From JADGNF01 sp964582085 (GTDB taxonomy: Archaea > Thermoproteota > Bathyarchaeia > Bathyarchaeales > Bathycorpusculaceae): a stretch of DNA of 64,000 bases. Both the position numbers and the translations under genes were made by a program. The notes under the pieces are model-generated. The model was not told where the DNA came from. It saw only the letters and a list, made by a program, of their open reading frames with translations, and ran no database searches. The stretch covers positions 40,797-104,796 of the forward strand of contig CAZOPV010000025.1 of the NCBI GenBank assembly GCA_964582085.1, read 5' to 3'. This document shows, in pieces, positions 53,216-62,686 of the stretch; positions within the stretch are counted from its first letter, which is position 1; every line of letters starts with the position of its first letter.

Positions 53216-54319
53216 ATGTACATGTTAACAAAAGTTATTTCCTGTTTTACCACTAAACACTGCTGGTGCCTAAAATTGATTTCGTGGAAACACTCCTTTA
53301 ACAGATTAAATGAAGAATATGAGTTAACTAAGAAAAAGAAGCAAGCTTTGGACAATTTGCTCGAAAAAGGGCGTATTTCTCAATCTACCTACGACTCGTT
53401 TAACAGTGAGATAGCCGTAGCCATTGCAGAAATTGAAAAACAGCAACAAGACCTTATTCACAAGATGCACCTGAAAACAGGTGAGCTAGAAAATCAAATC
53501 AAAACGTTAGAGCTGCTTTTGGCAAACTATGAAATCCAACACGTTGCAGGAGAAATAGACGAAGAAACGTACACGTTAGAAATGGAGCTTCTATCTAACG
53601 GTTTGGCAAAGACCAAAACCGAACTAGAAAGCATTCAAGCCGCCACAAACCAGTTGTGTACACCTCAACCTTTAGAAGCGCCAACAGCAACTGTTGCTTC
53701 GTCGCAAATTGAAGTTGCCCCCTCAACCCCTGAGGTTGCCTGTGTAGAAGCCGAAGTTGCGCCAGCGCCAAATATTGAGGTTCCCGCTTCACCTGAGCCC
53801 GTTGTGGATGCGCCAGTTACAACCTGCGAACAAACTCCACCGCCGGTAGCAGAGGAAATACCTGCTGAAGAAGCCGCAGTTGTAGAAAAAGATGCTACTG
53901 AACCTGCTGCAGCACCAATCATCGTTATCCCTCCTCAAGTTCAGCAAGAGACTCCTCCAACAATAGAAGAAGCTGTTATAGAGCAAAATGAGTCAGAAAT
54001 TCCTGTAGAACAAGTCGAAATTGAAGTGGCTGAACCAACAATTGAAGAACCAACGCCAGTTGTAGACGAAATAATTGTTGAGCAACCTATCATAGACGAA
54101 ACAGAAGTTGCAGAAGAAACAATTCAAGCAGAAACCCCTGCGATAGCGGAGGAGCTTGTTACAGAAAACCCTTGCCAAGCGCCCGAAGTGGCGCCTACAG
54201 AAGACATCGTCGCCGCCCCAGAGGCTTGCGAAGAAACGCCGCCGGCGTCGATTCCTACCACAAAAGAACATATCTCCCTAGTCGAAACTTCAGATAGTGA
54301 CGAAAATAAAGAAGAATAA
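53216..54319 (+). CDS. Coiled-coil protein with long acidic Pro/Val/Glu-rich tail
   Basis: The ATG at 53216 has AGGGAG seven bases upstream; the frame is open to 53123, but the TATA box lies there. After a Cys-rich, partly hydrophobic start comes a helical hairpin domain of about 120 residues (KKKKQALDNLLEKGRISQST, ENQIKTLELLLANYEIQHVA, GEIDEETYTLEMELL). Archaeal relatives of this domain occur widely, but I know no function. The last 210 residues are low-complexity and acidic (many EVAP, EEPTP, VEQ units), probably disordered. Confidence 0.8.
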   Translation: MYMLTKVISCFTTKHCWCLKLISWKHSFNRLNEEYELTKKKKQALDNLLEKGRISQSTYDSFNSEIAVAIAEIEKQQQDLIHKMHLKTGELENQIKTLELLLANYEIQHVAGEIDEETYTLEMELLSNGLAKTKTELESIQAATNQLCTPQPLEAPTATVASSQIEVAPSTPEVACVEAEVAPAPNIEVPASPEPVVDAPVTTCEQTPPPVAEEIPAEEAAVVEKDATEPAAAPIIVIPPQVQQETPPTIEEAVIEQNESEIPVEQVEIEVAEPTIEEPTPVVDEIIVEQPIIDETEVAEETIQAETPAIAEELVTENPCQAPEVAPTEDIVAAPEACEETPPASIPTTKEHISLVETSDSDENKEE

Positions 54320-54329
54320 ATACAAACTC

Positions 54330-54352
54330 TCCTCTTTTTCTTTCTTGTTTCT
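54330..54352 (+). terminator. Pyrimidine-rich terminator after the coiled-coil gene
   Basis: A T-rich run (CTCCTCTTTTTCTTTCTTG) follows the stop codon by about ten bases, as in archaeal termination sites. Confidence 0.35.
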
Positions 54353-54477
54353 CCTTCAAATTTTTGCTGTGATACCTTAAGAGCTGTCTCCATATTCTAT
54401 TGTTGAATATACACTGAGTCTTTAGAAAAGCCTAATAATGATTGAAGTCTTCTTTTAAAGGAATCAGGCGAAGTATT

Positions 54478-57228
54478 ATGTCACAATCTTGGCATGCACT
54501 AACTGTCGACGAAGCCTTAAATGAGCTTAAAGTCGGCGAGCAGGGATTAAGTTCTGAAGAAGCTCAAAGACGGCTAGTTCAGTATGGATCTAATGAGCTT
54601 AAGAAGGAAAAGGGTAGATCTCCTATCAAACTTTTCCTATCCCAGTTTACTGATGTCCTTATGATTATTCTCCTTATCGCTACAGGTTTATCTTTGGTTG
54701 TGGGCGAAACCATTGATGCTCTTATAATCATCGCTATAGTTATCGCAAGCGCAGTTCTGGGTTTCACCCAGGAGCACCGTAGTGAAAAAGCAGTAGAAGC
54801 CCTAAAACGAATGGCTGCACCAACAGCCACAGTTATTCGCAATGGCAAAGAAGAAAAAATTCCTGCTAGCCAACTTGTGCCTGGCGATATTATTCTCCTG
54901 TACACAGGCGACAAAGTACCCGCAGATGCGAGGCTTGTAGAAGCTTTTAACCTTAAAGTTGAAGAAGCGGCACTCACGGGTGAATCTGCACCTGTAGAAA
55001 AAACGCCACTTGTACTCCAAGAAGCTACGCCATTAAACGATAGGTGTAACATGGTTTACGCTGGAACCATAATTGCCTATGGCAGAGCGAAAGCGGTTGT
55101 GACTGCTACTGGTATGCAGACAGAATTTGGGAAAATCGCCCAGATTGTTCAAGCCACTACTCATGAGCAAACTCCGCTTGAGAAGCGGATGGCGTCAGTG
55201 GGCAAATTGATTGGTGTTCTAGCAGTAACCATATGTATCGGTGTAGCTACGATTGGCATAGTTGTGGAGCAGCGTCCTGTTCTTGATATGATTTTGTGGG
55301 CTGTTAGTCTTGCAGTAGCAGCTGTGCCTGAAGCTTTGCCTGCAATTGTTACGGGTGCACTTGCGATAGGCATGTATCGTATGGCTAAAGTTAACACCAT
55401 TGTTAAACGGTTGCCCGCAGTGGAAACTTTAGGTAGCACTAGTGTTATCTGTTCTGATAAAACTGGTACAATGACTAAAGGCGAAATGACCGTTCAACGT
55501 ATCTATACCAACGATACTCTCTTCAAAGTCACAGGTGTTGGCTACGACCCTAAAGGGGAGTTCCATTTTGAAGATAAAACGGTAACCCCTGATGAGCACT
55601 TGAAAACTCTCTTGAAAATTGCTGTGCTTTGTAATGATTCTAATATAGAAAAAGATCAAAAAACTGAAAAATGGGCAGTGAAAGGTGACCCCACCGAGGG
55701 TTCTCTTGTAGTAGTTGCTGCAAAGGCAAACCTTTGGAAAGCGGACTTGGACAAACAAGAACCACGTATCGGGGAGATTCCTTTCTCGTCAGAACGAAAG
55801 CGTATGACCACCATACACGCTGTAGGTACCAAGAAAATAGCTTACATGAAAGGTGCGCCTGAAATAGTTCTACAAAAATGTACTTGCATTCTAATGAATG
55901 GTAAAGTACAAAAACTAACAAACGAAAATCGTGCTAAAATCTTGAAGGTTACTGAAGAGTTGGCTTTGCAAGCGCTACGCAACTTGGGTTTTGCCTACAA
56001 AGAACTTCCAGCTGATGTGAACAACTTTAGTGAGCAGCTGGAAGAGGGTTTTGTTTTTGTTGGAGTTATGGGTATGATTGATCCCCCGCGTAGTGAAGTC
56101 AAAGATGCAATTGCTCTCTGTAAAGAAGCCGGTATCCGTGTGGTAATGATCACTGGTGACCACAAACTCACTGCGACTGCTGTTGCAAAAGATTTGAATT
56201 TGCTTGACGGAAATGATGACGGCAAAGTTCTCACAGGTGCAGAGCTCGAAAGCATGAGTGATGAACAATTTGAGGCAGTTATCGAAAATGTCGTAGTTTA
56301 TGCGCGTGTAGCGCCTGAGCATAAGACTCGAATTGTAAAAGCTTGGAAAGCCAAAGATCAAGTTGTTGCCATGACAGGGGACGGTGTAAACGATGCTCCC
56401 GCTCTCAAAATGGCTGATATAGGAATAGCTATGGGTATCACGGGGACTGAAGTGACCAAAGAAGCTTCTGACATGGTTTTGACTGACGACAACTTTGCAT
56501 CAATCGTGAAAGCGGTCAAAGAAGGACGCGAGATCTACGATAACATAAAGAAATATTTAACATATTTGTTGCGGTGTAACATAATGGAAATTTTAGTTAT
56601 GTTTGTCGCAGTTGTTTCTGTTCCAACACTTGCCAATATGTTTTCTCCGGGCTCTGATGCTGCCTCTATCAGTAACGCCGCTATTGCGTTGACTGCGGTG
56701 CAGCTTCTCTGGATTAACTTGGTAACTGATGGTTTGCCGGCTATAGCTTTGGGCGTAGACCTTGGGGATCCTGACTTGATGCAACGGCAACCACGAAAAC
56801 CCAAAGAAAGTATATTCACTCGAGACGTGAAAATCTATCTTATAGCTACGCCAATTTTAACTTCAGCGTTGTTGTTGACTGCGTTTTTCTCTCACCAACC
56901 TTGGTTGGGAGAGTTGCAACTGTTGGAGGCGAGAACTCAACTTTTCACTGCAATGGTTGTAATTGAGTTAGCCATAGCCCTATCTTCGCGTTCACTTAAA
57001 TATCCAGTTTTCAAGGTGGGTGTGTTTAAGAACAAATATCTCTGGTACGCCATACTTTCGTCTTTTGCGCTCCAGTTGGTGATTCTTTATGTTCCTGGTA
57101 TTCAGAGTGTGTTTGATGTGCACACTCCTGAACCTGTAGACTGGGTCGTAGCTGTAGTTTTCGCTGCAATAATCTTCGGTACCTTAGAAATTGGGAAATA
57201 TGTTGCAAATAAACGAAGAAAAACGTGA
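54478..57228 (+). CDS. P-type cation ATPase (type II, Ca2+-like)
   Basis: About 916 residues with the cation ATPase N-terminal domain (HALTVDEALNEL), TGES in ALTGESAPVEK, the M4 motif VAAVPEALPAIVT, phosphorylation site DKTGTMTKGEM, KGAPE, and GDGVNDAPALKMAD, with ten predicted helices. The PEALP variant and SERCA-like C-terminal helices fit a Ca2+ or related ion pump of the plasma membrane. The ATG at 54478 matches the family start; a TTG at 54442 would add 12 residues. Confidence 0.9.
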   Translation: MSQSWHALTVDEALNELKVGEQGLSSEEAQRRLVQYGSNELKKEKGRSPIKLFLSQFTDVLMIILLIATGLSLVVGETIDALIIIAIVIASAVLGFTQEHRSEKAVEALKRMAAPTATVIRNGKEEKIPASQLVPGDIILLYTGDKVPADARLVEAFNLKVEEAALTGESAPVEKTPLVLQEATPLNDRCNMVYAGTIIAYGRAKAVVTATGMQTEFGKIAQIVQATTHEQTPLEKRMASVGKLIGVLAVTICIGVATIGIVVEQRPVLDMILWAVSLAVAAVPEALPAIVTGALAIGMYRMAKVNTIVKRLPAVETLGSTSVICSDKTGTMTKGEMTVQRIYTNDTLFKVTGVGYDPKGEFHFEDKTVTPDEHLKTLLKIAVLCNDSNIEKDQKTEKWAVKGDPTEGSLVVVAAKANLWKADLDKQEPRIGEIPFSSERKRMTTIHAVGTKKIAYMKGAPEIVLQKCTCILMNGKVQKLTNENRAKILKVTEELALQALRNLGFAYKELPADVNNFSEQLEEGFVFVGVMGMIDPPRSEVKDAIALCKEAGIRVVMITGDHKLTATAVAKDLNLLDGNDDGKVLTGAELESMSDEQFEAVIENVVVYARVAPEHKTRIVKAWKAKDQVVAMTGDGVNDAPALKMADIGIAMGITGTEVTKEASDMVLTDDNFASIVKAVKEGREIYDNIKKYLTYLLRCNIMEILVMFVAVVSVPTLANMFSPGSDAASISNAAIALTAVQLLWINLVTDGLPAIALGVDLGDPDLMQRQPRKPKESIFTRDVKIYLIATPILTSALLLTAFFSHQPWLGELQLLEARTQLFTAMVVIELAIALSSRSLKYPVFKVGVFKNKYLWYAILSSFALQLVILYVPGIQSVFDVHTPEPVDWVVAVVFAAIIFGTLEIGKYVANKRRKT

Positions 57229-57868
57229 GGCACCAGAAAGGTTATATGTAAAAGCGTTGAAGAACGTCATAAAACATTACAGTCGGTGTGAAATGATGAG
57301 TGAAAAATTGGCTAATCCTGCACCTCTTGGTCTACTAGGTTTTGGCTTAACTACTGTGCTGTTAAACTTACATAACGCTGGTTTCTTTCCGTTTGACACG
57401 ATGATTTTGGCGATGGGCTTAGCTTACGGTGGACTTGCGCAAGTACTCGTTGGTATGCTAGAGTTCAAAAAAGGCAACACCTTTGGCACTGTAGCGTTCA
57501 CTTCTTACGGGCTTTTCTGGTGGTCTCTTGTCTTGCTTTTTGTCTTGCCCAAAACAACGTTCTTCGCTGGACTCAGTGCACCAACAAACACAGCAATGGC
57601 AGCCTACTTCTTCATGTGGGGCTTATTCACTTTTGCCATGTTCTTTGGGACTTTAAAAGCAAATCGCGCAGTGCAATTTGTTTTTGCAAGTTTGACGTTA
57701 CTGTTCTTTCTGTTGGTTGCACGAGAATTAACAGGCAACATGACACTTGCAACCTTAACAGGCTACGAAGGCATAATCTGCGGTTTGAGCGCTGTCTACT
57801 TGGCTTTCGCTGAAGTTTTGAATGAAGCACACGGAAAAACTGTACTGCCAATTTGTCCTATTAAATAG
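57200..57868 (+). CDS. GPR1/FUN34/YaaH-family acetate/succinate transporter
   Basis: Six helices follow the signature ANPAPLGLLGFGLTTVLLN. Other family segments are LAYGGLAQVLVGMLEFKKGN and GYEGIICGLSAVYLAFAEVLNE. Relatives (SatP, YaaH) move acetate and succinate. It starts within the P-type ATPase end (29-base overlap) and is followed by acs, which supports acetate as substrate. Confidence 0.9.
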   Translation: MLQINEEKREAPERLYVKALKNVIKHYSRCEMMSEKLANPAPLGLLGFGLTTVLLNLHNAGFFPFDTMILAMGLAYGGLAQVLVGMLEFKKGNTFGTVAFTSYGLFWWSLVLLFVLPKTTFFAGLSAPTNTAMAAYFFMWGLFTFAMFFGTLKANRAVQFVFASLTLLFFLLVARELTGNMTLATLTGYEGIICGLSAVYLAFAEVLNEAHGKTVLPICPIK

Positions 57869-57870
57869 CC

Positions 57871-57888
57871 TTTCTCTCTTTATTTTTT
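57871..57888 (+). terminator. T-rich terminator after the transporter gene
   Basis: TTTCTCTCTTTATTTTTT follows the stop codon after two bases. Confidence 0.35.
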
Positions 57889-57896
57889 AAAAAGAC

Positions 57897-57906
57897 TTTT
57901 ATATAG
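57897..57906 (+). promoter_or_regulatory. TATA box of acs
   Basis: TTTTATATAG lies 46 bases before the acs ATG and gives acs its own promoter despite the close upstream gene. Confidence 0.5.
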
Positions 57907-57951
57907 TGTAGCTTGTAAGATTCCCCCAAACTGACCTAATGGTTGATATGA

Positions 57952-59913
57952 ATGTCTGAAGCTAGCTTACCTTTCAATGAGAAATATTTCCCAAGTAACG
58001 CCAACGTTACTGCAGGAGAAAAAAGAAAACAAGAATGGGAAAAATCAATCAAAAATCCCCAAGAATTTTGGGCTGAAAAAGCCAAAGCTATCGACTGGTT
58101 TAAACCTTTCGACAAGGTGCTGGATGATTCAACCCCCCCCTTCTATAAGTGGTTTGCAGGCGGAGAACTCAACGTGTCATACAACGCCTTGGATAGGCAT
58201 ATAAAGAGTCATAGAAAGAATAAGCTTGCCTATATTTGGGAAGGTGAGATGGGCGAAATAAAAACCTACACTTACTATCAACTTTATCGGGAAGTAAACA
58301 AACTTGCAAAGGTTTTCAAAGATTTTGGTTTGAAAAAAGGCGACCGTGTTGCTGTTTTCTTGCCTGTGATTCCAGAATTACCCATAACGTTGCTTGCAAC
58401 TGCAAGAATTGGTGGGATTCACGCAGTTGTCTTTTCTGGTTTTAGCGCTGAAGCGTTGGCTGATAGGATTAACGACTGTGGAGCAAAAATTTTGGTCACT
58501 GCGGATGGTTCTTTCCGCCGTGGGAAACCTGTGGCTATTAAAGAAACAGCTGATCGAGCTTTGTTGACCACCACCTGTGTGGAAAAGGTTATAGTTGTAA
58601 AACGCACGGGACAGACAATTTCGATGAAAGAGGGACGTGATGTCTGGTACGATGATGTTATGTCAAAGGCAGGTGCAAATGCTTATGTTGAACCCGAGTG
58701 TATGCAGTCAACTGACCCGCTGTTTATCCTCTACACCTCGGGCACCACAGGTAAACCAAAGGGTGTTCAGCATGGTACAGGCGGATACATAGTTTGGGCT
58801 TATTGGACACTCAAGTGGGCTTTCAATCCGTCTGATGAAGATATCTACTGGTGCGTTGCCGACATCGGCTGGATTACAGGTCACACTTACAATGTTTATG
58901 CTCCTTTAAGCTTGGGTGTTACAGCACTTCTGTTTGAAGGTACACCTGACTATCCTGCGCAGGACCGTTGGTGGGATATTATTGAGAGACACGGCGTAAC
59001 CATATTGTATGGTACACCCACCGCTGTCAGGATGTTCATGAAATTCGGTGAGCAATGGGTTCTCAAGCACGACTTAAGTAGTCTTAGGATACTCGGAACA
59101 GTCGGCGAGCCAATTAACCCTGAAGCTTGGAGATGGTACTATCGCGTTATAGGCAAAGAAAAACTAGCTATAATTGACACTTGGTGGCAAACTGAGACAG
59201 GTGGATTCATGATTGCGCCCCTCTCGGGAATAGAGCTTACTCCTCTAAAACCTGGTTCTGCAACGATGCCTCTACCTGCTATAAACGCTGATATTTATGA
59301 CGAAAAGGGTCAATCTGTCGGTATAGGAAACAAAGGCTTCCTCGTAGTAAAATCACCTTGGCCTGGTATGCTGCAAACTTTGTGGAAAGATCCTGAACGC
59401 TTCAAACAGGCCTACTTTGGCAAATGGGCTAATACGTACTACACAGGCGACTATGCCATCAAAGACCCAGACGGTTACTACTGGCTCTTGGGCAGGGCAG
59501 ATGAAGTTCTTAAAGTTGCAGGTCACCGCATAGGCACTGTTGAACTGGAAAGTGCTCTTGTTTCACACGCCGCAGTCTCCGAAGCCGCGGTCATGGGCAA
59601 AGAAGATGCTGTCAAAGGCGAAGTACCAGTAGCTTTCGTTACTCTCAGAAGCGGCTTCCAACCCAGTGAAGAGTTACGTGCTGACCTAGTTAAACACATT
59701 AGAACAACTATTGGTCCCATAGCCACTCCAGACGCAATCGTAATTGTTAACAAACTACCCAAAACCCGCAGTGGAAAAATAATGCGTCGGATTCTCAAAG
59801 CAGTACTTATTGGTGCTCCAATCGGTGATGTCTCCACACTTGAAGACGATGCTGCAGTGGAAGACATAAAAGCCACGTACGAAGAGTTACGTAAGCAGTT
59901 AAACAAGAAATAA
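57952..59913 (+). CDS. acs: Acetyl-CoA synthetase, AMP-forming
   Basis: 653 residues, normal Acs length. The adenylate loop is ILYTSGTTGKPKGVQHGTGG, then ADIGWITGHTYNVYAPL, TWWQTETGGFMIAPL, YTGDYAIKDPDGYYWLLGR, DEVLKVAGHRIGT and the C-terminal PKTRSGKIMRRILK with the lysine often controlled by acetylation. It activates acetate to acetyl-CoA. An in-frame run of eight C at 58133-58140 does not disturb the frame. Confidence 0.96.
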   Translation: MSEASLPFNEKYFPSNANVTAGEKRKQEWEKSIKNPQEFWAEKAKAIDWFKPFDKVLDDSTPPFYKWFAGGELNVSYNALDRHIKSHRKNKLAYIWEGEMGEIKTYTYYQLYREVNKLAKVFKDFGLKKGDRVAVFLPVIPELPITLLATARIGGIHAVVFSGFSAEALADRINDCGAKILVTADGSFRRGKPVAIKETADRALLTTTCVEKVIVVKRTGQTISMKEGRDVWYDDVMSKAGANAYVEPECMQSTDPLFILYTSGTTGKPKGVQHGTGGYIVWAYWTLKWAFNPSDEDIYWCVADIGWITGHTYNVYAPLSLGVTALLFEGTPDYPAQDRWWDIIERHGVTILYGTPTAVRMFMKFGEQWVLKHDLSSLRILGTVGEPINPEAWRWYYRVIGKEKLAIIDTWWQTETGGFMIAPLSGIELTPLKPGSATMPLPAINADIYDEKGQSVGIGNKGFLVVKSPWPGMLQTLWKDPERFKQAYFGKWANTYYTGDYAIKDPDGYYWLLGRADEVLKVAGHRIGTVELESALVSHAAVSEAAVMGKEDAVKGEVPVAFVTLRSGFQPSEELRADLVKHIRTTIGPIATPDAIVIVNKLPKTRSGKIMRRILKAVLIGAPIGDVSTLEDDAAVEDIKATYEELRKQLNKK

Positions 59914-59914
59914 A

Positions 59915-59936
59915 TTCTCTTTTTTATTTTATTCTT
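59915..59936 (+). terminator. T-rich terminator after acs
   Basis: TTCTCTTTTTTATTTTATTC follows the stop codon directly. Confidence 0.45.
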
Positions 59937-60109
59937 ACCTTTAATATAATAATCCCATTTTTAATGGGGGAACAATCTTTCAGATAGCTAACTATTTTTT
60001 TGTCATCTCTGAACTAAATTTTGTTACTTATAACCCTTTGGTTGTTTCTCTTTTGTTTAAGTAACAAATAAATTAAGAAAAGCACTAAATCTATATTGGA
60101 GGGCAAAGT

Positions 60110-60331
60110 ATGTGTATGGGACGAGTTACTCTAAGTTGCCCCAACTGCCAGCAGGAACTCATAGTTACAAGACCTGATAGTTCTCACAGTTGCTGGTCTT
60201 TTGACAAGCCCAAAGACAAAGAATTAGATGCCGATGTTGTAGAGCAAGTTTATGTTTGCAAAAATCCCCGTTGTAAGGCTAAATTTACAGTTTACTGGTA
60301 TGATACCCAGATGTACTTGATGCGAGCCTAA
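60110..60331 (+). CDS. Small zinc-ribbon protein of unknown function
   Basis: This 73-residue protein has two cysteine pairs, SCPNCQQEL and VCKNPRCKAKF, that would hold one zinc, as in short rubredoxin-like or zinc-ribbon proteins. A GGAGG lies about ten bases before the ATG. It is single, between acs and marC. Confidence 0.7.
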   Translation: MCMGRVTLSCPNCQQELIVTRPDSSHSCWSFDKPKDKELDADVVEQVYVCKNPRCKAKFTVYWYDTQMYLMRA

Positions 60332-60383
60332 TGTGCTATAAAATCGCGTTATAAGGCATTTTTTCCTCTTCTTTTTTCTTGGT

Positions 60384-60995
60384 TTAACGAGTAATTGCAA
60401 GGAAGTGTGTAACTCCAATCAAGATGTACTGTACTGCTATGGCTGCTATAATTAAAGCCATAACTCTTGCAATTATTAAGGCGCCTGTTTTGCCTAAAAA
60501 CTTGTAGGCGGTTTCTATGAATCTGAGTATGACCCAAGTGAGGGAAAGTACAATCAAAACTGAAAGTACCGTTGCTACTACGCCGTAAGCTTGTAGGTTC
60601 AATATGGTGGTGGTTATAGCGCCTGGTCCAACAAGAAGGGGCATGGCAATTGGTACAGCACCTATGCTTTCAGGTGACTCTGCTTTTTCCCTCAGGTCGC
60701 CTGAAACTAAAATTCTGATGGCAATTATTAACAGTAGAATTCCGCCTGCTATTTGAAAGCTGAATATGGAGACTCCAAAAATGTTGAAAATTTCTTGTCC
60801 TGTAAACGCGAAAACCAGCAGAAGCACAAATCCGATGAGGGTGGCGGTGTTGAAAATTTTCTTTCTCTGTACTCTGTTCATGTTCTCTGTTAAACCCATG
60901 AAAATGGGTATGTTACCAAATGGATCCACAATTATGAATAGAACTATTACCGCTTTAGCTAGATTGAACACAAAGTCGACAATGGCTCCGGTCAT
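60384..60995 (-). CDS. MarC-family integral membrane protein
   Basis: This 203-residue protein has six helices and the MarC/YhgN signatures IVDPFGNIPIFMGLTE, AGGILLLIIAIRIL and VPIAMPLLVGPGAITTTIL. The family is conserved, but its transported substrate is unknown. Confidence 0.9.
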   Translation of the reverse strand: MTGAIVDFVFNLAKAVIVLFIIVDPFGNIPIFMGLTENMNRVQRKKIFNTATLIGFVLLLVFAFTGQEIFNIFGVSIFSFQIAGGILLLIIAIRILVSGDLREKAESPESIGAVPIAMPLLVGPGAITTTILNLQAYGVVATVLSVLIVLSLTWVILRFIETAYKFLGKTGALIIARVMALIIAAIAVQYILIGVTHFLAITR

Positions 60996-61136
60996 TGCTG
61001 TTTTTCACCTCTAGTGGGAAGTGTTGGCAAGCATAAAAAGCTTAACAAAATCTCGTTTTTAATTTGTGGTCTAATGCACCAAAACAGATAAAAATGTGCG
61101 TAGTATCCCTGCAAGTGTTTAAGGGTGAAAAAGTAT

Positions 61137-61331
61137 ATGCCAGTTGAAATCATTGATGCAGAAAAGTTCATCGCGATGAGCGCTAACGCTAAACACTGTA
61201 CGGTGAAGCGTCTAAAAAACTTGGTAAAGTTGAAGCTTCGTACGTCTAGCACGCTTTACACTTTGAAGATTGAGCCTGTGAAAGTTGAGGAAACTATAAA
61301 GAAACTTAAATGTCAAATACGAGAGGAATAA
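61137..61331 (+). CDS. Ribosomal protein eL38
   Basis: The 64 residues match eL38 in length and pattern: MPVEIIDAEKFIAMSANAKH, a basic strand KRLKNLVKLKLRTSSTLYTL and a C-terminal helix VEETIKKLKCQIREE. This large-subunit protein is found in eukaryotes and some TACK archaea, so it helps place the organism. The ATG at 61137 is the family start. Confidence 0.8.
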   Translation: MPVEIIDAEKFIAMSANAKHCTVKRLKNLVKLKLRTSSTLYTLKIEPVKVEETIKKLKCQIREE

Positions 61332-61475
61332 ACAACCTAACTTTTGTTTAATTCGTCGTTTTTCAGCATTTTTTACTTTTATTTTGGCATTTTATGTTGT
61401 TGGCAATTTGGGGAGATTTGGGAAAACTCCACAAGCCATAAAAACTCGACAAGCCCCCTAATAGTTGGGGTTGAC

Positions 61476-62201
61476 ATGAATAAACGTGGAGTTTCCGCTG
61501 TTTCCTTTTTGTTTCTTATACTTTCTTTGCTTGTTGCGACTGTTTCAGCGCAGGTAACACCTGTTTCTGTGGGTGTTTCGCCAGGAGATCAATTTAGGTA
61601 CGACCTTACTTTTTACTGGTACTCCACGAATCCTGTGGATGTGGTTCCTTCATATTTAGTTGAGCAGAATCAAACTGACTATTTCCAACTTACTGTTGAA
61701 ACCACCACTAGTACAACTGTAGTTTTTAATACTTCTTGGAAGCTTCTCAATGGCACCATCTACAATGGCACTGAAGTGGCAGAGGTTAGTTCTGGAATTA
61801 CAGGCTGCGTGTATGTTTATGCCGCCAACCTGACTGCGGGGGGGTTGCTTTTTCCCTCCTCTACCGACCTTCCGTGGCGTATCAACAGTACTGAATTTCG
61901 TGTTTATTCAGGTAGTTTTCGGGAAATCAATCATATCTCTGTAAATAACACAGGCATGGAGGGTGTGGTTTACAGTCATATGGATCTCTATTTCGATAAA
62001 TTGACGGGCATTGTGGTAGAATATACTCTGACGGAAGTGCGTTCTTCTGCTCCTCACCAGCAGATTGTGCAGCATTTAGTGCTGAAAGAGTCAAACGTTT
62101 GGGTGATTCCTGAGTTTTCCTCTGTAGTAGCTTTGCCGCTAATCATGATTGCCGGGGTTGTAACTGCTCTATTTTTGAAGAGAAAACATGTTGTAGTTTG
62201 A
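61476..62201 (+). CDS. Secreted, membrane-anchored surface protein with PEF-type C-terminus
   Basis: This 241-residue protein has a signal peptide (VSFLFLILSLLVATVSA), a beta-rich extracellular domain with many N-x-S/T glycosylation sites, and a C-terminal PEFSS motif, hydrophobic helix and KRKH tail. That tripartite end resembles archaeosortase (PEF-CTERM) sorting signals. The ATG at 61476 is chosen because it starts the signal peptide. Function unknown. Confidence 0.7.
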   Translation: MNKRGVSAVSFLFLILSLLVATVSAQVTPVSVGVSPGDQFRYDLTFYWYSTNPVDVVPSYLVEQNQTDYFQLTVETTTSTTVVFNTSWKLLNGTIYNGTEVAEVSSGITGCVYVYAANLTAGGLLFPSSTDLPWRINSTEFRVYSGSFREINHISVNNTGMEGVVYSHMDLYFDKLTGIVVEYTLTEVRSSAPHQQIVQHLVLKESNVWVIPEFSSVVALPLIMIAGVVTALFLKRKHVVV

Positions 62202-62686
62202 AACGATTTAATTTCTGTGGTGATCAATTTGGGTTTTAGATGGTGCTTAGAATTTTTGTTTGGTTGAAATCAATTTTAGCTGTCAGCCAGACGGGTTTAA
62301 GTTTTTGAAAATTTAGGGTTGCAAAGTTATTTTTTTGAAAATATGGAATGTTTGTGGAGTATCTTTTTTTTTAAAAAAAACTGCGAGGTTTTTAATTGAA
62401 AAAGTTTTGTGGCAAAAAGAGCGCTTTGCTCCAGACAGTTTATGTGTTTATTTGATAAGATATTTCAAACTTGACTAGTGGAAACCATAATGTTTCGATC
62501 GGCGCATGCTTCTACTTTAGGAGAGGTCTGTATCTAAAATGAAGCTTTGCCGCCTTTCAAATTTGCTTTCAATTCAACAGTTGCTGTGAAAACTATCTAA
62601 CACACCTCATCGAAACAGTGGAAGTTATCACCCACACCATCATAACAAGCAAAAAGGGGTAACCGCGGGAACCGCCGGTTCTGGTG
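62202..62686. other. Non-coding stretch before the att site
   Basis: About 480 bases, rich in T and A, without a supported gene. It holds a T9/A8 run near 62365-62382 and a small hairpin GAACC-GCC-GGTTC at 62669-62681, just downstream of the tRNA 3' end. Confidence 0.5.

Noticed and set aside
54579..55052. 157-codon minus-strand open frame
   Set aside because: Antisense to the P-type ATPase actuator region; no independent support.
58131..58142. Run of eight C as a frameshift in acs
   Set aside because: The frame and Acs sequence continue normally on both sides.
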